From CAKVON01 sp902475665 (GTDB lineage: Bacteria > Actinomycetota > Coriobacteriia > Coriobacteriales > Atopobiaceae): a DNA stretch of 64,000 nucleotides. Positions within the stretch are counted from its first letter, which is position 1. Every line of letters starts with the position of its first letter. The stretch is taken from positions 558,001-622,000 of the forward strand of contig JAWQCY010000001.1 in assembly GCA_036321795.1 (NCBI GenBank). The letters run 5' to 3'. Positions 25,717 through 32,934 of this stretch are shown here, in pieces. The notes under the pieces are model-generated. The model was not told the DNA's origin. It worked only from the letters and a program-made list of their open reading frames with translations, and did no database searches. The position numbers and the translations under genes were made by a program.

Positions 25717-25983
25717 TTATGCCATTGCGGCAAGCTCGCGATCAACGGCATGCCTTATGAAATCGGACTGGGTAATTCCTGCACGCTTGGCTGCTGCCTT
25801 GACGGCCGCCGCGCGAGATACGGTAAGACGAAATGTGAGGACCTTCGTAGGTTCCTCCCGGTCGGGAAGGGAGACGCGAATGTTTTCGAGGTGTCCCTTC
25901 CATTCGCCCGACTCGAACTCCTCGGCAATTTGCTCGAGCTTCTCGTCCGTGACGGAGCTTCCATCGGTGAGCTTGTACTCCAT
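25717..25983 (-). CDS. Ribbon-helix-helix antitoxin
   Basis: An 88-residue acidic protein. The N-terminal half (about 1-40: TDEKLEQIAEEFESGEWKG) is toxin-binding-like. The C-terminal half (45-85: VLTFRLTVSRAAAVKAAAKR then AGITQSDFIRHAVDRELA) is a CopG/MetJ-type DNA-binding ribbon-helix-helix. Its AGGAGG site overlaps the toxin stop codon, so translation is coupled. The arrangement and sequence match actinobacterial BrnT-like toxin plus RHH antitoxin pairs, with the toxin first. Confidence 0.82.
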   Translation of the reverse strand: MEYKLTDGSSVTDEKLEQIAEEFESGEWKGHLENIRVSLPDREEPTKVLTFRLTVSRAAAVKAAAKRAGITQSDFIRHAVDRELAAMA

Positions 25984-25996
25984 ATTCGATCGCCTC

Positions 25997-26272
25997 CTAG
26001 ATGAGCCTGGATTCTCTTAGAGTTTTCTTGCTTGGTGGAGTCATTGCATGAAAGACGAGATAATCGCCGTCTTCCAGTTCTACGGCGACCATCTCGAGCA
26101 TCCTCCCTGAGCAATCAAAACCGACGACGACAAGTTGACTTGGATCGACATCGCGTTGGGCCTCAGCTATGCGGTTTACCCATGCGTGGGCAACGTCATC
26201 TGCGGAGAGCTCTGGATGGCGTTGTGTTACGCGGCAGTGGATGGTGATGTGGTCCAATGTCGGCCTCTTCAA
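25997..26272 (-). CDS. BrnT-like toxin of a type II toxin-antitoxin system
   Basis: A 91-residue protein with a TTG start. The pattern RHPELSADDVAHAWVNRI, then VVGFDCSGRMLEMVAVEL, then YLVFHAMTPPSKKTLRE matches the small BrnT/RelE-superfamily RNase toxins common in Actinobacteria: a helix, a GxDxxGRLLE strand and a C-terminal H-A-M-P strand with basic residues. The antitoxin follows 13 bases downstream. A TATAAT promoter within an imperfect palindrome lies upstream. Toxicity is inferred from family and context. Confidence 0.75.
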   Translation of the reverse strand: MKRPTLDHITIHCRVTQRHPELSADDVAHAWVNRIAEAQRDVDPSQLVVVGFDCSGRMLEMVAVELEDGDYLVFHAMTPPSKKTLRESRLI

Positions 26273-26287
26273 AACGTATTCTCTTTT

Positions 26288-26308
26288 GTATTACAACATG
26301 AATTATAC
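26288..26308 (-). promoter_or_regulatory. Promoter and probable operator of the toxin-antitoxin operon
   Basis: On the minus strand TATAAT (complement of 26302-26307) lies about 30 bases upstream of the toxin start. It sits in an imperfect palindrome with GTATTA and TTATAC arms, a plausible autoregulatory site for the RHH antitoxin. No good -35 was found. Confidence 0.6.
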
Positions 26309-26339
26309 CCCGGAGACGAGGCTGGTTTCATTCGTTCGT

Positions 26340-27008
26340 CTATTCCATCCCCGGAAACCCCGTCTGTCTAAGGGCCTCGTACAGCACGACCGCGGCTGCG
26401 TTCGACAGGTTGAGGGCGCTGATCCGATAGTCGCTCGGGTCGACGAAGTTGCCGCACACATCCTGCCTCAGGATGGGGGAGGAGCCCGCGTCGGGCGAGT
26501 GCCCTGCCGTCTCGGTCCCGCCCGCGACGGCATTCCCGCCGACCAGACTGCCGGCACTCGCGGACAGCTCGTCGTTCTCGGCGGCCCAGGCGTCGGCATC
26601 CGTAAGGGAGGTCGCGTCGGGAAGCATGGGGATGCGCTCGCAACGTTCGGGCAGCGCGGCCAGAAGCTCCTCGGGCAGGCCCGAGCTCTCGCAGCCGAAC
26701 ACCAGGAAGTCGCCGTCGCGGTAGGTCGACTGGGCATAGGTGCGCCGTGCCTTCTTCGTTAGCAAGTGCAGGCGCGCCGAGTCCTTCTCGGCAAGGTCAT
26801 TGGTGCGGACGAAGTCGTCCCAGCCGTCATAGGTCACGACGTCGAGGCTGTGCCAGTAGCCCAGTCCCGCGCGCCTGAGCATGCGATCGTCCAGGGAGAA
26901 GCCCATGGGCCCCACCAGGTGCAGGCGGGTCCCTGTCACCACGCAGGTGCGGCCGATGTTGCCCGTGTTTGCGGGGATTTCCGGCGATACGAGAACTATG
27001 TTGAGCAC
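26340..27008 (-). CDS. trmL: tRNA (cytidine/uridine-34 2'-O)-methyltransferase TrmL with a large loop insertion
   Basis: A 222-residue SPOUT-class enzyme that methylates the ribose of the wobble base of leucine tRNAs. The GTG start follows AAAGG. The N-terminus MLNIVLVSPEIPANTGNIGR and knot motifs FLVFGCESSGLPEELL and IPMLPD are normal, as is LNLSNAAAVVLYEALRQ at the end. Between IPMLPD and LNLSNA, where TrmL has about five residues, there are about 65 (Ala, Gly, Ser and acidic-rich). Most TrmL proteins are near 155-160 residues, so this insert explains the length. Confidence 0.9.
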   Translation of the reverse strand: MLNIVLVSPEIPANTGNIGRTCVVTGTRLHLVGPMGFSLDDRMLRRAGLGYWHSLDVVTYDGWDDFVRTNDLAEKDSARLHLLTKKARRTYAQSTYRDGDFLVFGCESSGLPEELLAALPERCERIPMLPDATSLTDADAWAAENDELSASAGSLVGGNAVAGGTETAGHSPDAGSSPILRQDVCGNFVDPSDYRISALNLSNAAAVVLYEALRQTGFPGME

Positions 27009-27069
27009 GGCGTTTGCCTTTCGTTCGGGTCGTGTTTGGAGTCGGTCTCCACAATTTGAAAATTAATGC

Positions 27070-27098
27070 TTGCACACTCGTGATTCTTTCCGTATAGT
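27070..27098 (+). promoter_or_regulatory. Promoter of the tRNA-Gly/tRNA-Cys pair
   Basis: TTGCAC (27070-27075) and TATAGT (27093-27098) are separated by exactly 17 bases, 12 bases before tRNA-Gly. Confidence 0.8.
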
Positions 27099-27110
27099 AA
27101 TCCACGCATT

Positions 27111-27186
27111 GCGGGCTTGGCGCAGTTGGTAGCGCGCCACCTTGCCAAGGTGGAGGTCGCGGGTTCGAACCCCGTAGCCCGCTCCA
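27111..27186 (+). tRNA. tRNA-Gly (GCC), copy 1
   Basis: A 76-base tRNA with acceptor GCGGGCT/AGCCCGC, anticodon loop TTGCCAA (GCC) closed by CCACC/GGTGG, T-arm CGGGTTCGAACCCCG, and encoded CCA. It is identical to copy 2 at 27561. Confidence 0.97.
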
Positions 27187-27196
27187 TGTGTTCTCG

Positions 27197-27222
27197 GAGC
27201 CGGATTCCCGTTCGGCTCTTTT
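27197..27222 (+). terminator. Hairpin between tRNA-Gly and tRNA-Cys
   Basis: GAGCCG (27197-27202) pairs with CGGCTC (27213-27218), followed by TTTT. It is a short stem that may terminate partially or guide processing. Confidence 0.6.
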
Positions 27223-27228
27223 CATAAC

Positions 27229-27302
27229 GGCGGCATGGCCAAGTGGTAAGGCACGGGACTGCAAATCCCTTACCCCCCGTTCGAATCGGGGTGCCGCCTC
27301 CA
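27229..27302 (+). tRNA. tRNA-Cys (GCA)
   Basis: A 74-base tRNA with acceptor GGCGGCA/TGCCGCC, anticodon loop CTGCAAA (GCA), T-arm CCGTTCGAATCGG, and encoded CCA. Confidence 0.96.
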
Positions 27303-27310
27303 GAACAGTC

Positions 27311-27343
27311 AGCGGGTCGGGGCAATCGCCTCGGCCCGCTTCT
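27311..27343 (+). terminator. Terminator after tRNA-Cys
   Basis: AGCGGGTCGGGGC (27311-27323) pairs imperfectly with GCCTCGGCCCGCT (27328-27340), followed by TCTTGTT. Confidence 0.75.
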
Positions 27344-27450
27344 TGTTATGTCGATGCTAGAGCCTGCCGAGAAGGACGTCGGGGTAGGGACCGATTCGCG
27401 TCGCACCCCCGAGTGGACACCGGCGTCTGCACAAGCGACCGACGGGCACA

Positions 27451-27513
27451 AATCTCAACTTTTTTACCGCAACTACCTGCGCGTTCTTCTCGACAAAGAA
27501 AAAAGTTGAGATT
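27451..27513. repeat. 15-bp perfect inverted repeat between tRNA genes
   Basis: AATCTCAACTTTTTT (27451-27465) and AAAAAAGTTGAGATT (27499-27513) are perfect inverted copies around a 33-base spacer. The arms are AT-rich in a GC-rich genome. The sequence could be a bidirectional terminator, the footprint of a mobile element beside tRNA genes, or a processing signal. It ends six bases before the next tRNA promoter. I see no coding sequence from 27344 to 27560. Confidence 0.7.
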
Positions 27514-27518
27514 GGGGC

Positions 27519-27547
27519 TTGCGTGGGTTGGGTCGGTCCTGTATTGT
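27519..27547 (+). promoter_or_regulatory. Promoter of tRNA-Gly copy 2
   Basis: TTGCGT (27519-27524) and TATTGT (27542-27547) with a 17-base spacer, 13 bases before the tRNA. Confidence 0.72.
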
Positions 27548-27560
27548 ATCTCCTTGCGCC

Positions 27561-27636
27561 GCGGGCTTGGCGCAGTTGGTAGCGCGCCACCTTGCCAAGG
27601 TGGAGGTCGCGGGTTCGAACCCCGTAGCCCGCTCCA
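27561..27636 (+). tRNA. tRNA-Gly (GCC), copy 2
   Basis: Identical in sequence to the tRNA at 27111-27186, 450 bases away. It indicates a local duplication. Confidence 0.97.
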
Positions 27637-27646
27637 TGACATACCT

Positions 27647-27671
27647 GGGGCCAGAGGAATCTGGCCCCTTT
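27647..27671 (+). terminator. Terminator after tRNA-Gly copy 2
   Basis: GGGGCCAGA (27647-27655) pairs perfectly with TCTGGCCCC (27660-27668), followed by TTTC. Confidence 0.85.
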
Positions 27672-27707
27672 CATTCCCTCGCCGTCGCTCCAAGGCGGCA
27701 AACAAAC

Positions 27708-27782
27708 GGGCGTTTAGCTCAGGGGGAGAGCGCTTCCCTGACACGGAAGAGGTCACAAGTTCAAATCTTGTAACGCCCACCA
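27708..27782 (+). tRNA. tRNA-Val (GAC), second copy
   Basis: Identical over all 75 bases to the minus-strand tRNA-Val at 24885-24959. The two copies are inverted about 2.8 kb apart. Confidence 0.97.
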
Positions 27783-27790
27783 CATGCAAG

Positions 27791-27820
27791 GGCCAGCCGA
27801 GAGATCGGCTGGCCTTCTTT
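27791..27820 (+). terminator. Terminator after tRNA-Val
   Basis: GGCCAGCCGA (27791-27800) pairs perfectly with TCGGCTGGCC (27805-27814), followed by TTCTTT. Confidence 0.88.
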
Positions 27821-27959
27821 GTTATCGGGCCTTCATCTCGTTGTCCCATTTCCGACAGATGCCATTTCTCGCCTGCATCGAAACCGTTCCTCTCGTATAA
27901 ACAAGTCAACGATTCCGTCGGCGGCCCCGTCCGTCGCCTGCTCGGAAGAGAGGACCCGC

Positions 27960-28958
27960 ATGCCAACCAACCCGACTACCAAGTCTGTCGCGGGCGCTCC
28001 TGCCCCCACGACCGCTTCCGCCAGCGACGTCGTCCGCGTCGAGGGCCTGGTCAAGCGTTACGGCGACCTGCTGGCGCTCGACCACTTCGACCTGCGCATC
28101 GCCCGCGGCGAGATCTTCGGCCTTTTGGGTCCCAACGGTTCCGGCAAGACGACCACCATCAACTGCATTCTGCAGCTGCTTACCTACGACCGCGGTACGA
28201 TCGAGCTGTTCGGCCAGCCCATGGCTCCCGACCGCTACGACCTCAAGCGCCGTATCGGCGTTGTCCCGCAGCAGGTCGCTGTGTTCGACGAGCTCACCGT
28301 GCGCGAGAACATCGACTACTTCTGCAGCCTGTACGTGGGCGACCGTGCCCGCCGCCGCCAGCTGGTGGACGAGGCCATCGACTTCGTTGGCCTCGGCGAC
28401 TTCGTCGGCTTTCGCCCCAAGAAGCTCTCCGGCGGCCTGGCCCGCCGTCTCAACATCGCCTGTGGCATCGCCCACAAGCCCGAGCTCATCTTCTTCGACG
28501 AGCCCACGGTCGCCGTCGACCCCCAGAGCCGTAACGCCATTCTCGACGGCATCTGCCGCCTGCGCGACGAGGGAGCCACGGTTGTCTACACCAGCCACTA
28601 CATGGAGGAGGTCGAGAAGATCTGCTCCCGCATCATGATCATGGACGGCGGCCGCACCCTGGCCGAGGGCACCAACGACGAGCTCAAGCGCATGATCGGC
28701 ATGGGCGAGAAGGTCGTGGTCGAGCTCGCCGATTTTCCCGACGACGCGCTTGCTGCCGTGCGCGACCTGCCGCACGTCATCGGCGCCACGTTCGCCGCGG
28801 GCACGCTCACCTGCTCGTGCGAGGCCTACCCGCACAACCTCACTGACATTCTCGACACGCTGCGTTCGCGCGGGGCCGAGCTCGGCCGCGTCTTCTCGGA
28901 GCCACCGACCCTCAACGACGTGTTCCTCGAGATCACCGGCCGCGAACTGCGCGACTAG
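27960..28958 (+). CDS. ABC transporter ATP-binding protein (drug/ABC-2 type)
   Basis: A 332-residue ATPase of the DrrA/CcmA class. The start at 27960 follows GAAGAGAGGA. Walker A is GPNGSGKTTT, the signature LSGGLARRLNIACG, Walker B ELIFFDEPTVAVDP and the H-loop TSHYMEEVE. The usual G of the LSGGQ motif region is followed by L-A rather than Q-R. The last 90 residues form the small domain typical of multidrug/antibiotic exporters. TATAAA at 27896-27901 is a likely -10. It leads an operon with two ABC-2 permeases. Confidence 0.92.
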   Translation: MPTNPTTKSVAGAPAPTTASASDVVRVEGLVKRYGDLLALDHFDLRIARGEIFGLLGPNGSGKTTTINCILQLLTYDRGTIELFGQPMAPDRYDLKRRIGVVPQQVAVFDELTVRENIDYFCSLYVGDRARRRQLVDEAIDFVGLGDFVGFRPKKLSGGLARRLNIACGIAHKPELIFFDEPTVAVDPQSRNAILDGICRLRDEGATVVYTSHYMEEVEKICSRIMIMDGGRTLAEGTNDELKRMIGMGEKVVVELADFPDDALAAVRDLPHVIGATFAAGTLTCSCEAYPHNLTDILDTLRSRGAELGRVFSEPPTLNDVFLEITGRELRD

Positions 28959-28973
28959 GGGGTGGAGGGACCG

Positions 28974-30221
28974 ATGCTATCCACCATCAAGGCCACCGTC
29001 CTCGCGCAGCTGCGCTCTGGGGCGGTGTGGATCTGGACCCTGGCGTTCCCGATCGTGCTGGCGACCCTGTTCCTGTTCATGTTCGCCAACCTCAAGAACT
29101 CCGACACCGTGGCCAGCGTGCCCGTGGCCGTCGTCGCCGACGACGCCTGGGGCCGCTCGGGCTTCTCCAGCGTCGTCGCGGCGCTCTCCGAGGATGACGA
29201 CGCCCTTCTTGCGGTGACCGAGGTCGATACGCCCGAGCAGGCCACAAGGCTGCTGGACGAGGGTAAGGTCGCGGGCATCTACGCGGTCGACGCCTCGACC
29301 GCCGACGCCACGCCTGTCACCACCACGTCCGCCTCTGGCGCGCCCGCCGACTTCCCCCTCGCCGACCTCGCGCCGATCGTGACCCTGGCAGGCGGCTCCT
29401 CCGGTGACGGTACGGGCGACTCCAGCGTCAACCGTTCCATCCTCGAGACCGTGGCCAGCTCCTACACGCAGTCGAGCGCCCTGATCCGGGCCTCCCTCGC
29501 CGACGGCTCCATGGGCGACGCCGCCGCCGTCTCCGACGCGCTCGGCATCTCCGGCCGCGTCGAGCGCATCTCGCTCACGCGCTCCACGCCCGACGACACC
29601 GTTCGCTTCTACTACGCGCTGCTCGCCATGGCTGCGCTCTTCTCGGCAGAGTCCGCCTCGTCGATGGCCTTCGCCGCCGCCGGAGACCTGTCGGCTTTGG
29701 GCGCGCGTCGCTGCGCCTCGGGCCAGAGGCGTTCCGTCACCCTGGCGAGCACCCTCGTCGGCTGCTGGCTCGTGGCCGTCGTCATGCTGTGCGCCGTCTT
29801 TGCCTACGTGCGCCTCGTCTGCGGCGTCGACTTCTCCGGCCGAGAAGGACTTGCCCTCGTCGGCCTGGCCGCCGCCTCGCTTCTGTCCGTGGCGATCGGC
29901 CTGCTTGTGGGCGTCGTTCCCGTCCGCGGGGGCCAGCAGGCGCGTGGCGGCCTTCTCACGGGCCTCATCTGCCTGGGGTCGCTGTTCGCCGGCATGTACG
30001 GCACGCCCGCCATGGCGCTTGCGGACCGGGTTGCGCGCGCGTGCCCGGCAGAGGCCTGGCTCAACCCGTCCAAGCTCATCAGCGACATGTTTACCAGCCT
30101 GTACTTCTACCAGGACCTGGCCCCGTTCCTCCTGCGCGCCGGGGCGTGCGTCGGGCTCGCCGCCCTGCTGCTTCTGGCCGCCGCGACCGTGTTTGGGAGG
30201 CAGCGTTATGAGCACCTTTAG
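28974..30221 (+). CDS. ABC-2 type membrane permease
   Basis: A 415-residue permease. ATG 28974 follows GTGGAGGGA. One N-terminal helix (about 17-38) is followed by a large extracytoplasmic region (about 40-205) and five C-terminal helices (from about 215), the layout of the ABC-2_3/YhgE-like half permeases. The helix after the extracellular domain contains FYYALLAMAALFSAE. It overlaps the next permease gene by 14 bases, so both are likely made together as a heterodimer. The export substrate is unknown. Confidence 0.86.
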   Translation: MLSTIKATVLAQLRSGAVWIWTLAFPIVLATLFLFMFANLKNSDTVASVPVAVVADDAWGRSGFSSVVAALSEDDDALLAVTEVDTPEQATRLLDEGKVAGIYAVDASTADATPVTTTSASGAPADFPLADLAPIVTLAGGSSGDGTGDSSVNRSILETVASSYTQSSALIRASLADGSMGDAAAVSDALGISGRVERISLTRSTPDDTVRFYYALLAMAALFSAESASSMAFAAAGDLSALGARRCASGQRRSVTLASTLVGCWLVAVVMLCAVFAYVRLVCGVDFSGREGLALVGLAAASLLSVAIGLLVGVVPVRGGQQARGGLLTGLICLGSLFAGMYGTPAMALADRVARACPAEAWLNPSKLISDMFTSLYFYQDLAPFLLRAGACVGLAALLLLAAATVFGRQRYEHL

Positions 30222-31407
30222 GGCCGCCTTGCGGGTCGCCGCCGCGCATCCGCTCTATGTCGTTGTCTACACCGTGTTCGTCTCGCTCATGGGTGCGTTC
30301 ATCGCGTTGTCCATGGGGACGTCCACCCCCAGCGCCACCACGGCCTACAAGCCCTACCCGGCAACGGTCGCCATCGTCGACCGCGACGGGTCGGACGTCT
30401 CCCGCGCGTTCGTCGACCACATGGCAAGCCGCTACGACCTGGTAGACGTTGCCGACGACCCCGCCGAGCTCCAGGATGGCATTGCCACGGGTCGCGTCGA
30501 CTGCGTCTTCGTCGTGCCGTCCGGCTTCGGTCGCGACCTCGTCGAGGCGGCACGCGGCGGTCGCGGGCTCCCCGTGATCGAGGAGGCCTACGGCGTCAGC
30601 ACCCAGGCCTCGGCACTTGCTGGCGTCGAGGTGCAACGTTGGGCCAGTCTGGCGGGTTCCGCCGCCGCCATGCACCAGGATGCCGACCAGGCCACAGTCG
30701 CCCTTCTCGCCAGCGATGCCGCAAAGAGTCGTGCCCGGGTCAAGATCCACGCCACCAAGAGCGATCAGACATTGGGTGCCGCCGACCAGCTTGGCCAGTA
30801 CCTGCGCTTTGGCACCTATGCGGTCACCTCGTCGGTTATCGTGTGCGTCGGCATGGTCCTTACGGCCATGTCCGACCCCGAGCTGCGCCGCCGCCTGGAG
30901 GCCGGTCCCCAGGCCTCCCGCTCGCGTGCCCTGGCCACGCTCGCCGCCTGCGCGGTGCTCACCCTGGCGGTGTCGGCGGTCTCGGCCGCGGTTGGCCTCG
31001 TGGTCCTGTGGGGGTCCGTGAGCACCCTGCCCACGTGGCAGGTGACGCTGGCGTTTGCCACCAACCTTGCCTTTGCCACGGTGCCGCTTGCGATCGCGTT
31101 TCTCTGCACCCAGCTCGGCGCGCGCGAGCAGGTCCTCAACGCGGTGGGCAACGTACTCGGCATGGTCATGAGCTTCATGGGTGGCGCCTGGGTGCCCCTG
31201 TCGATCATGGGGTCGGGTGTCGTCGCGGCGGCACACCTCGTGCCCACCTTCTGGACCAACGATGCGATCACGACCGTGCTCGACGCCGCCGGCCCCACGT
31301 CTGCCGTCATGGGCACCTACCTTACCGACGTCGGTGTCACGCTGCTGTTTGCCGCGGCGTTTGCCTTCGCTGGTCTGGTCCTCGCGCGCACGCGATCTCG
31401 CGCCTAG
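30208..31407 (+). CDS. ABC-2 type membrane permease, second subunit
   Basis: A 399-residue paralogue of the preceding gene with the same one-plus-five helix layout: N-terminal helix at about 17-37, extracytoplasmic domain to about 200, then helices including SSVIVCVGMVLTAM and MVMSFMGGAWVPLSIM. The start ATG at 30208 lies within the end of the previous gene, after GGGAGGCAG. It is the last gene of the operon; no strong terminator with a T-tract is seen directly after it. Confidence 0.86.
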   Translation: MSTFRAALRVAAAHPLYVVVYTVFVSLMGAFIALSMGTSTPSATTAYKPYPATVAIVDRDGSDVSRAFVDHMASRYDLVDVADDPAELQDGIATGRVDCVFVVPSGFGRDLVEAARGGRGLPVIEEAYGVSTQASALAGVEVQRWASLAGSAAAMHQDADQATVALLASDAAKSRARVKIHATKSDQTLGAADQLGQYLRFGTYAVTSSVIVCVGMVLTAMSDPELRRRLEAGPQASRSRALATLAACAVLTLAVSAVSAAVGLVVLWGSVSTLPTWQVTLAFATNLAFATVPLAIAFLCTQLGAREQVLNAVGNVLGMVMSFMGGAWVPLSIMGSGVVAAAHLVPTFWTNDAITTVLDAAGPTSAVMGTYLTDVGVTLLFAAAFAFAGLVLARTRSRA

Positions 31408-31509
31408 CCAGCGATTTTGCGGACGTACTGCCGTTTGCCACCCAATACGTACCGCTCGCGGCGGCTGGCCGCGCCTCGCGTTGCCGAGAAGTGCCGTGGG
31501 TAAGATGCA

Positions 31510-31800
31510 AGTAAGCAAAGGGGCCGCGACGATACCGACGGCCGACCTGGGAGGTGATGCCAGTGAACAGCGAAGATACGAATTGTCAGGCGTCCCGCAG
31601 CTGGCATCGCGAGTCCCGTCTAGGCTAGCGCCCATCGCATTAGGGCAACGAGGCGACACGTTAGGTCGCAAACCCAAAAGGTAGACGGAAGGACCGGACA
31701 GCTGCGCAGGAGCCAGAGCGCCACCAGACAGGCGCTGCGAGGGACCGCGCAGGGAAGCGCAAACCGAGGGGCGGGCGGCCGAGAGGTCGTCCGCCTTATT
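31510..31800 (+). ncRNA. Candidate structured noncoding RNA with own terminator
   Basis: The 490 bases between the ABC operon and the methylase hold no convincing gene but dense complementary segments: GATGCCAG (31556-31563) with CTGGCATC (31601-31608); CCGTCTA (31616-31622) with TAGACGG (31682-31688), enclosing GCGAC/GTCGC (31653-31669) and GCCC/GGGC (31630-31646); CTGCGC (31702-31707) with GCGCAG (31747-31752), enclosing GCGCC/GGCGC (31718-31735). A final hairpin (31774-31795) is followed by TTATTGTGT. The layout suggests a folded RNA of 250-290 bases. It does not show the hallmarks of tmRNA, SRP or RNase P RNA. Its class (for example raiA-type) is open. Confidence 0.55.
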
Positions 31801-31901
31801 GTGTCTCGACTGCCAGTTAGAATTCCTGCGATAAACTAAACGATTGCGTGCGCCTGTGCGGCGTCGCGCTAACCACCTACGACGGAAGGCATTCTCGGCA
31901 C

Positions 31902-32930
31902 ATGACGGTCTACAGGAGCATCGACCTGTTCGCGGGCATCGGCGGCATTCGCCTGGGCTTCGAGCGCGCCTTTGGCAAGAGCGACCGGACGGTCTTCGTC
32001 AGCGAGTGGGACAAGTTCGCCCAGCAGACCTACCGCGCTAACTTTGGCCCGCTGCCCCGGATCGCGGGCGACATTACGCAGGTTGACGAGGCGGATGTCC
32101 CCGAGTTCGACATTTGCCTCGCGGGCTTCCCGTGCCAGGCCTTCAGCATCGCCGGACGTCACCAGGGCTTCGACGATGACTACTACGGCAAGTCTCGCGG
32201 CACCCTGTTCGCCGAGGTCGTTCGCATCTGCAGGCACCACCAGCCCAAGGTCATCTTCTGCGAGAACGTCAAGGGCCTCACGCACCATGACCGCGGCCGT
32301 ACCTTCAAGGTCATCGTCGGTGCCTTCGAGCAGATCGGCTACAAGGTCTTCCACCAGGTCCTCAATTCGCGTGACTTCGGCGTCCCGCAGAACCGTGAGC
32401 GCATCTACCTGGTGTGCTTCCGCAACGACATCGCTCCCGACACCTTCGACTTTCCCGAGCCGTCGCGGCAGACGGCCAAAATCCGCGACATCTTGGATCC
32501 CGCGCCCATCCCGTCGCGCTACTACCTGTCCGACCGCTACGTGCAGGTCCTGCGCGACCACCGTGCCCGCCACGAGGCAAAGGGCCACGGCTTCGGCTAC
32601 GAGATCCGCGACCTGGACGGCGTCGCCGGTGCCTGCGTCTGCGGCGGCATGGGTCGCGAGCGCAACCTGATCATCGACCATCGCGAGCACTCGATGGTGC
32701 CCACGACCCACATCAAGGGCAACATCAACACCGAGGACATCCGTAAGATGACCCCGCGCGAGTGGGCCCGTCTCCAGGGCTTCCCCGACAGCTACGAGCT
32801 GCCCTTGGCCGACACCCACCTCTACAAGCAGATGGGCAACACGGTCACCGTCCCCGTCATCGAGGCAATTGCCCGCCAGATCAAGGCCGTCCTCGACACC
32901 GTGGACGTCCCTGCCGAGAAGGACCGTTAG
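31902..32930 (+). CDS. DNA (cytosine-5)-methyltransferase
   Basis: A 342-residue Dcm-type methylase. Motifs in order: I, IDLFAGIGGIRLGFE; IV, CLAGFPCQAFSIAG with catalytic Cys 78; VI, FCENVKGL; VIII, GVPQNRERIYLVCF; IX/X, ARLQGFPDSYELP and MGNTVTVPVIEAI. It methylates cytosine at an unknown site, protecting DNA from the convergent probable endonuclease four bases beyond its stop. The ATG at 31902 lies two bases after a copy of TTCTCGGCA, with GGAAGG somewhat far upstream. It starts the accessory defence cluster. Confidence 0.93.
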   Translation: MTVYRSIDLFAGIGGIRLGFERAFGKSDRTVFVSEWDKFAQQTYRANFGPLPRIAGDITQVDEADVPEFDICLAGFPCQAFSIAGRHQGFDDDYYGKSRGTLFAEVVRICRHHQPKVIFCENVKGLTHHDRGRTFKVIVGAFEQIGYKVFHQVLNSRDFGVPQNRERIYLVCFRNDIAPDTFDFPEPSRQTAKIRDILDPAPIPSRYYLSDRYVQVLRDHRARHEAKGHGFGYEIRDLDGVAGACVCGGMGRERNLIIDHREHSMVPTTHIKGNINTEDIRKMTPREWARLQGFPDSYELPLADTHLYKQMGNTVTVPVIEAIARQIKAVLDTVDVPAEKDR

Positions 32931-32934
32931 GTCG

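Noticed and set aside
27188..28534. A 448-codon plus-strand frame across the tRNA cluster
   Set aside because: It reads straight through tRNA-Cys, tRNA-Gly, tRNA-Val and several terminators and into the ABC ATPase in the wrong frame.
31408..31901. T-box, tmRNA, SRP or RNase P RNA as identity for the structured region
   Set aside because: No specifier loop with TGGNACCGCG-type antiterminator, no tRNA-like ends, no SRP GNAR-loop signature and no RNase P core motifs were found, so the class is left open.
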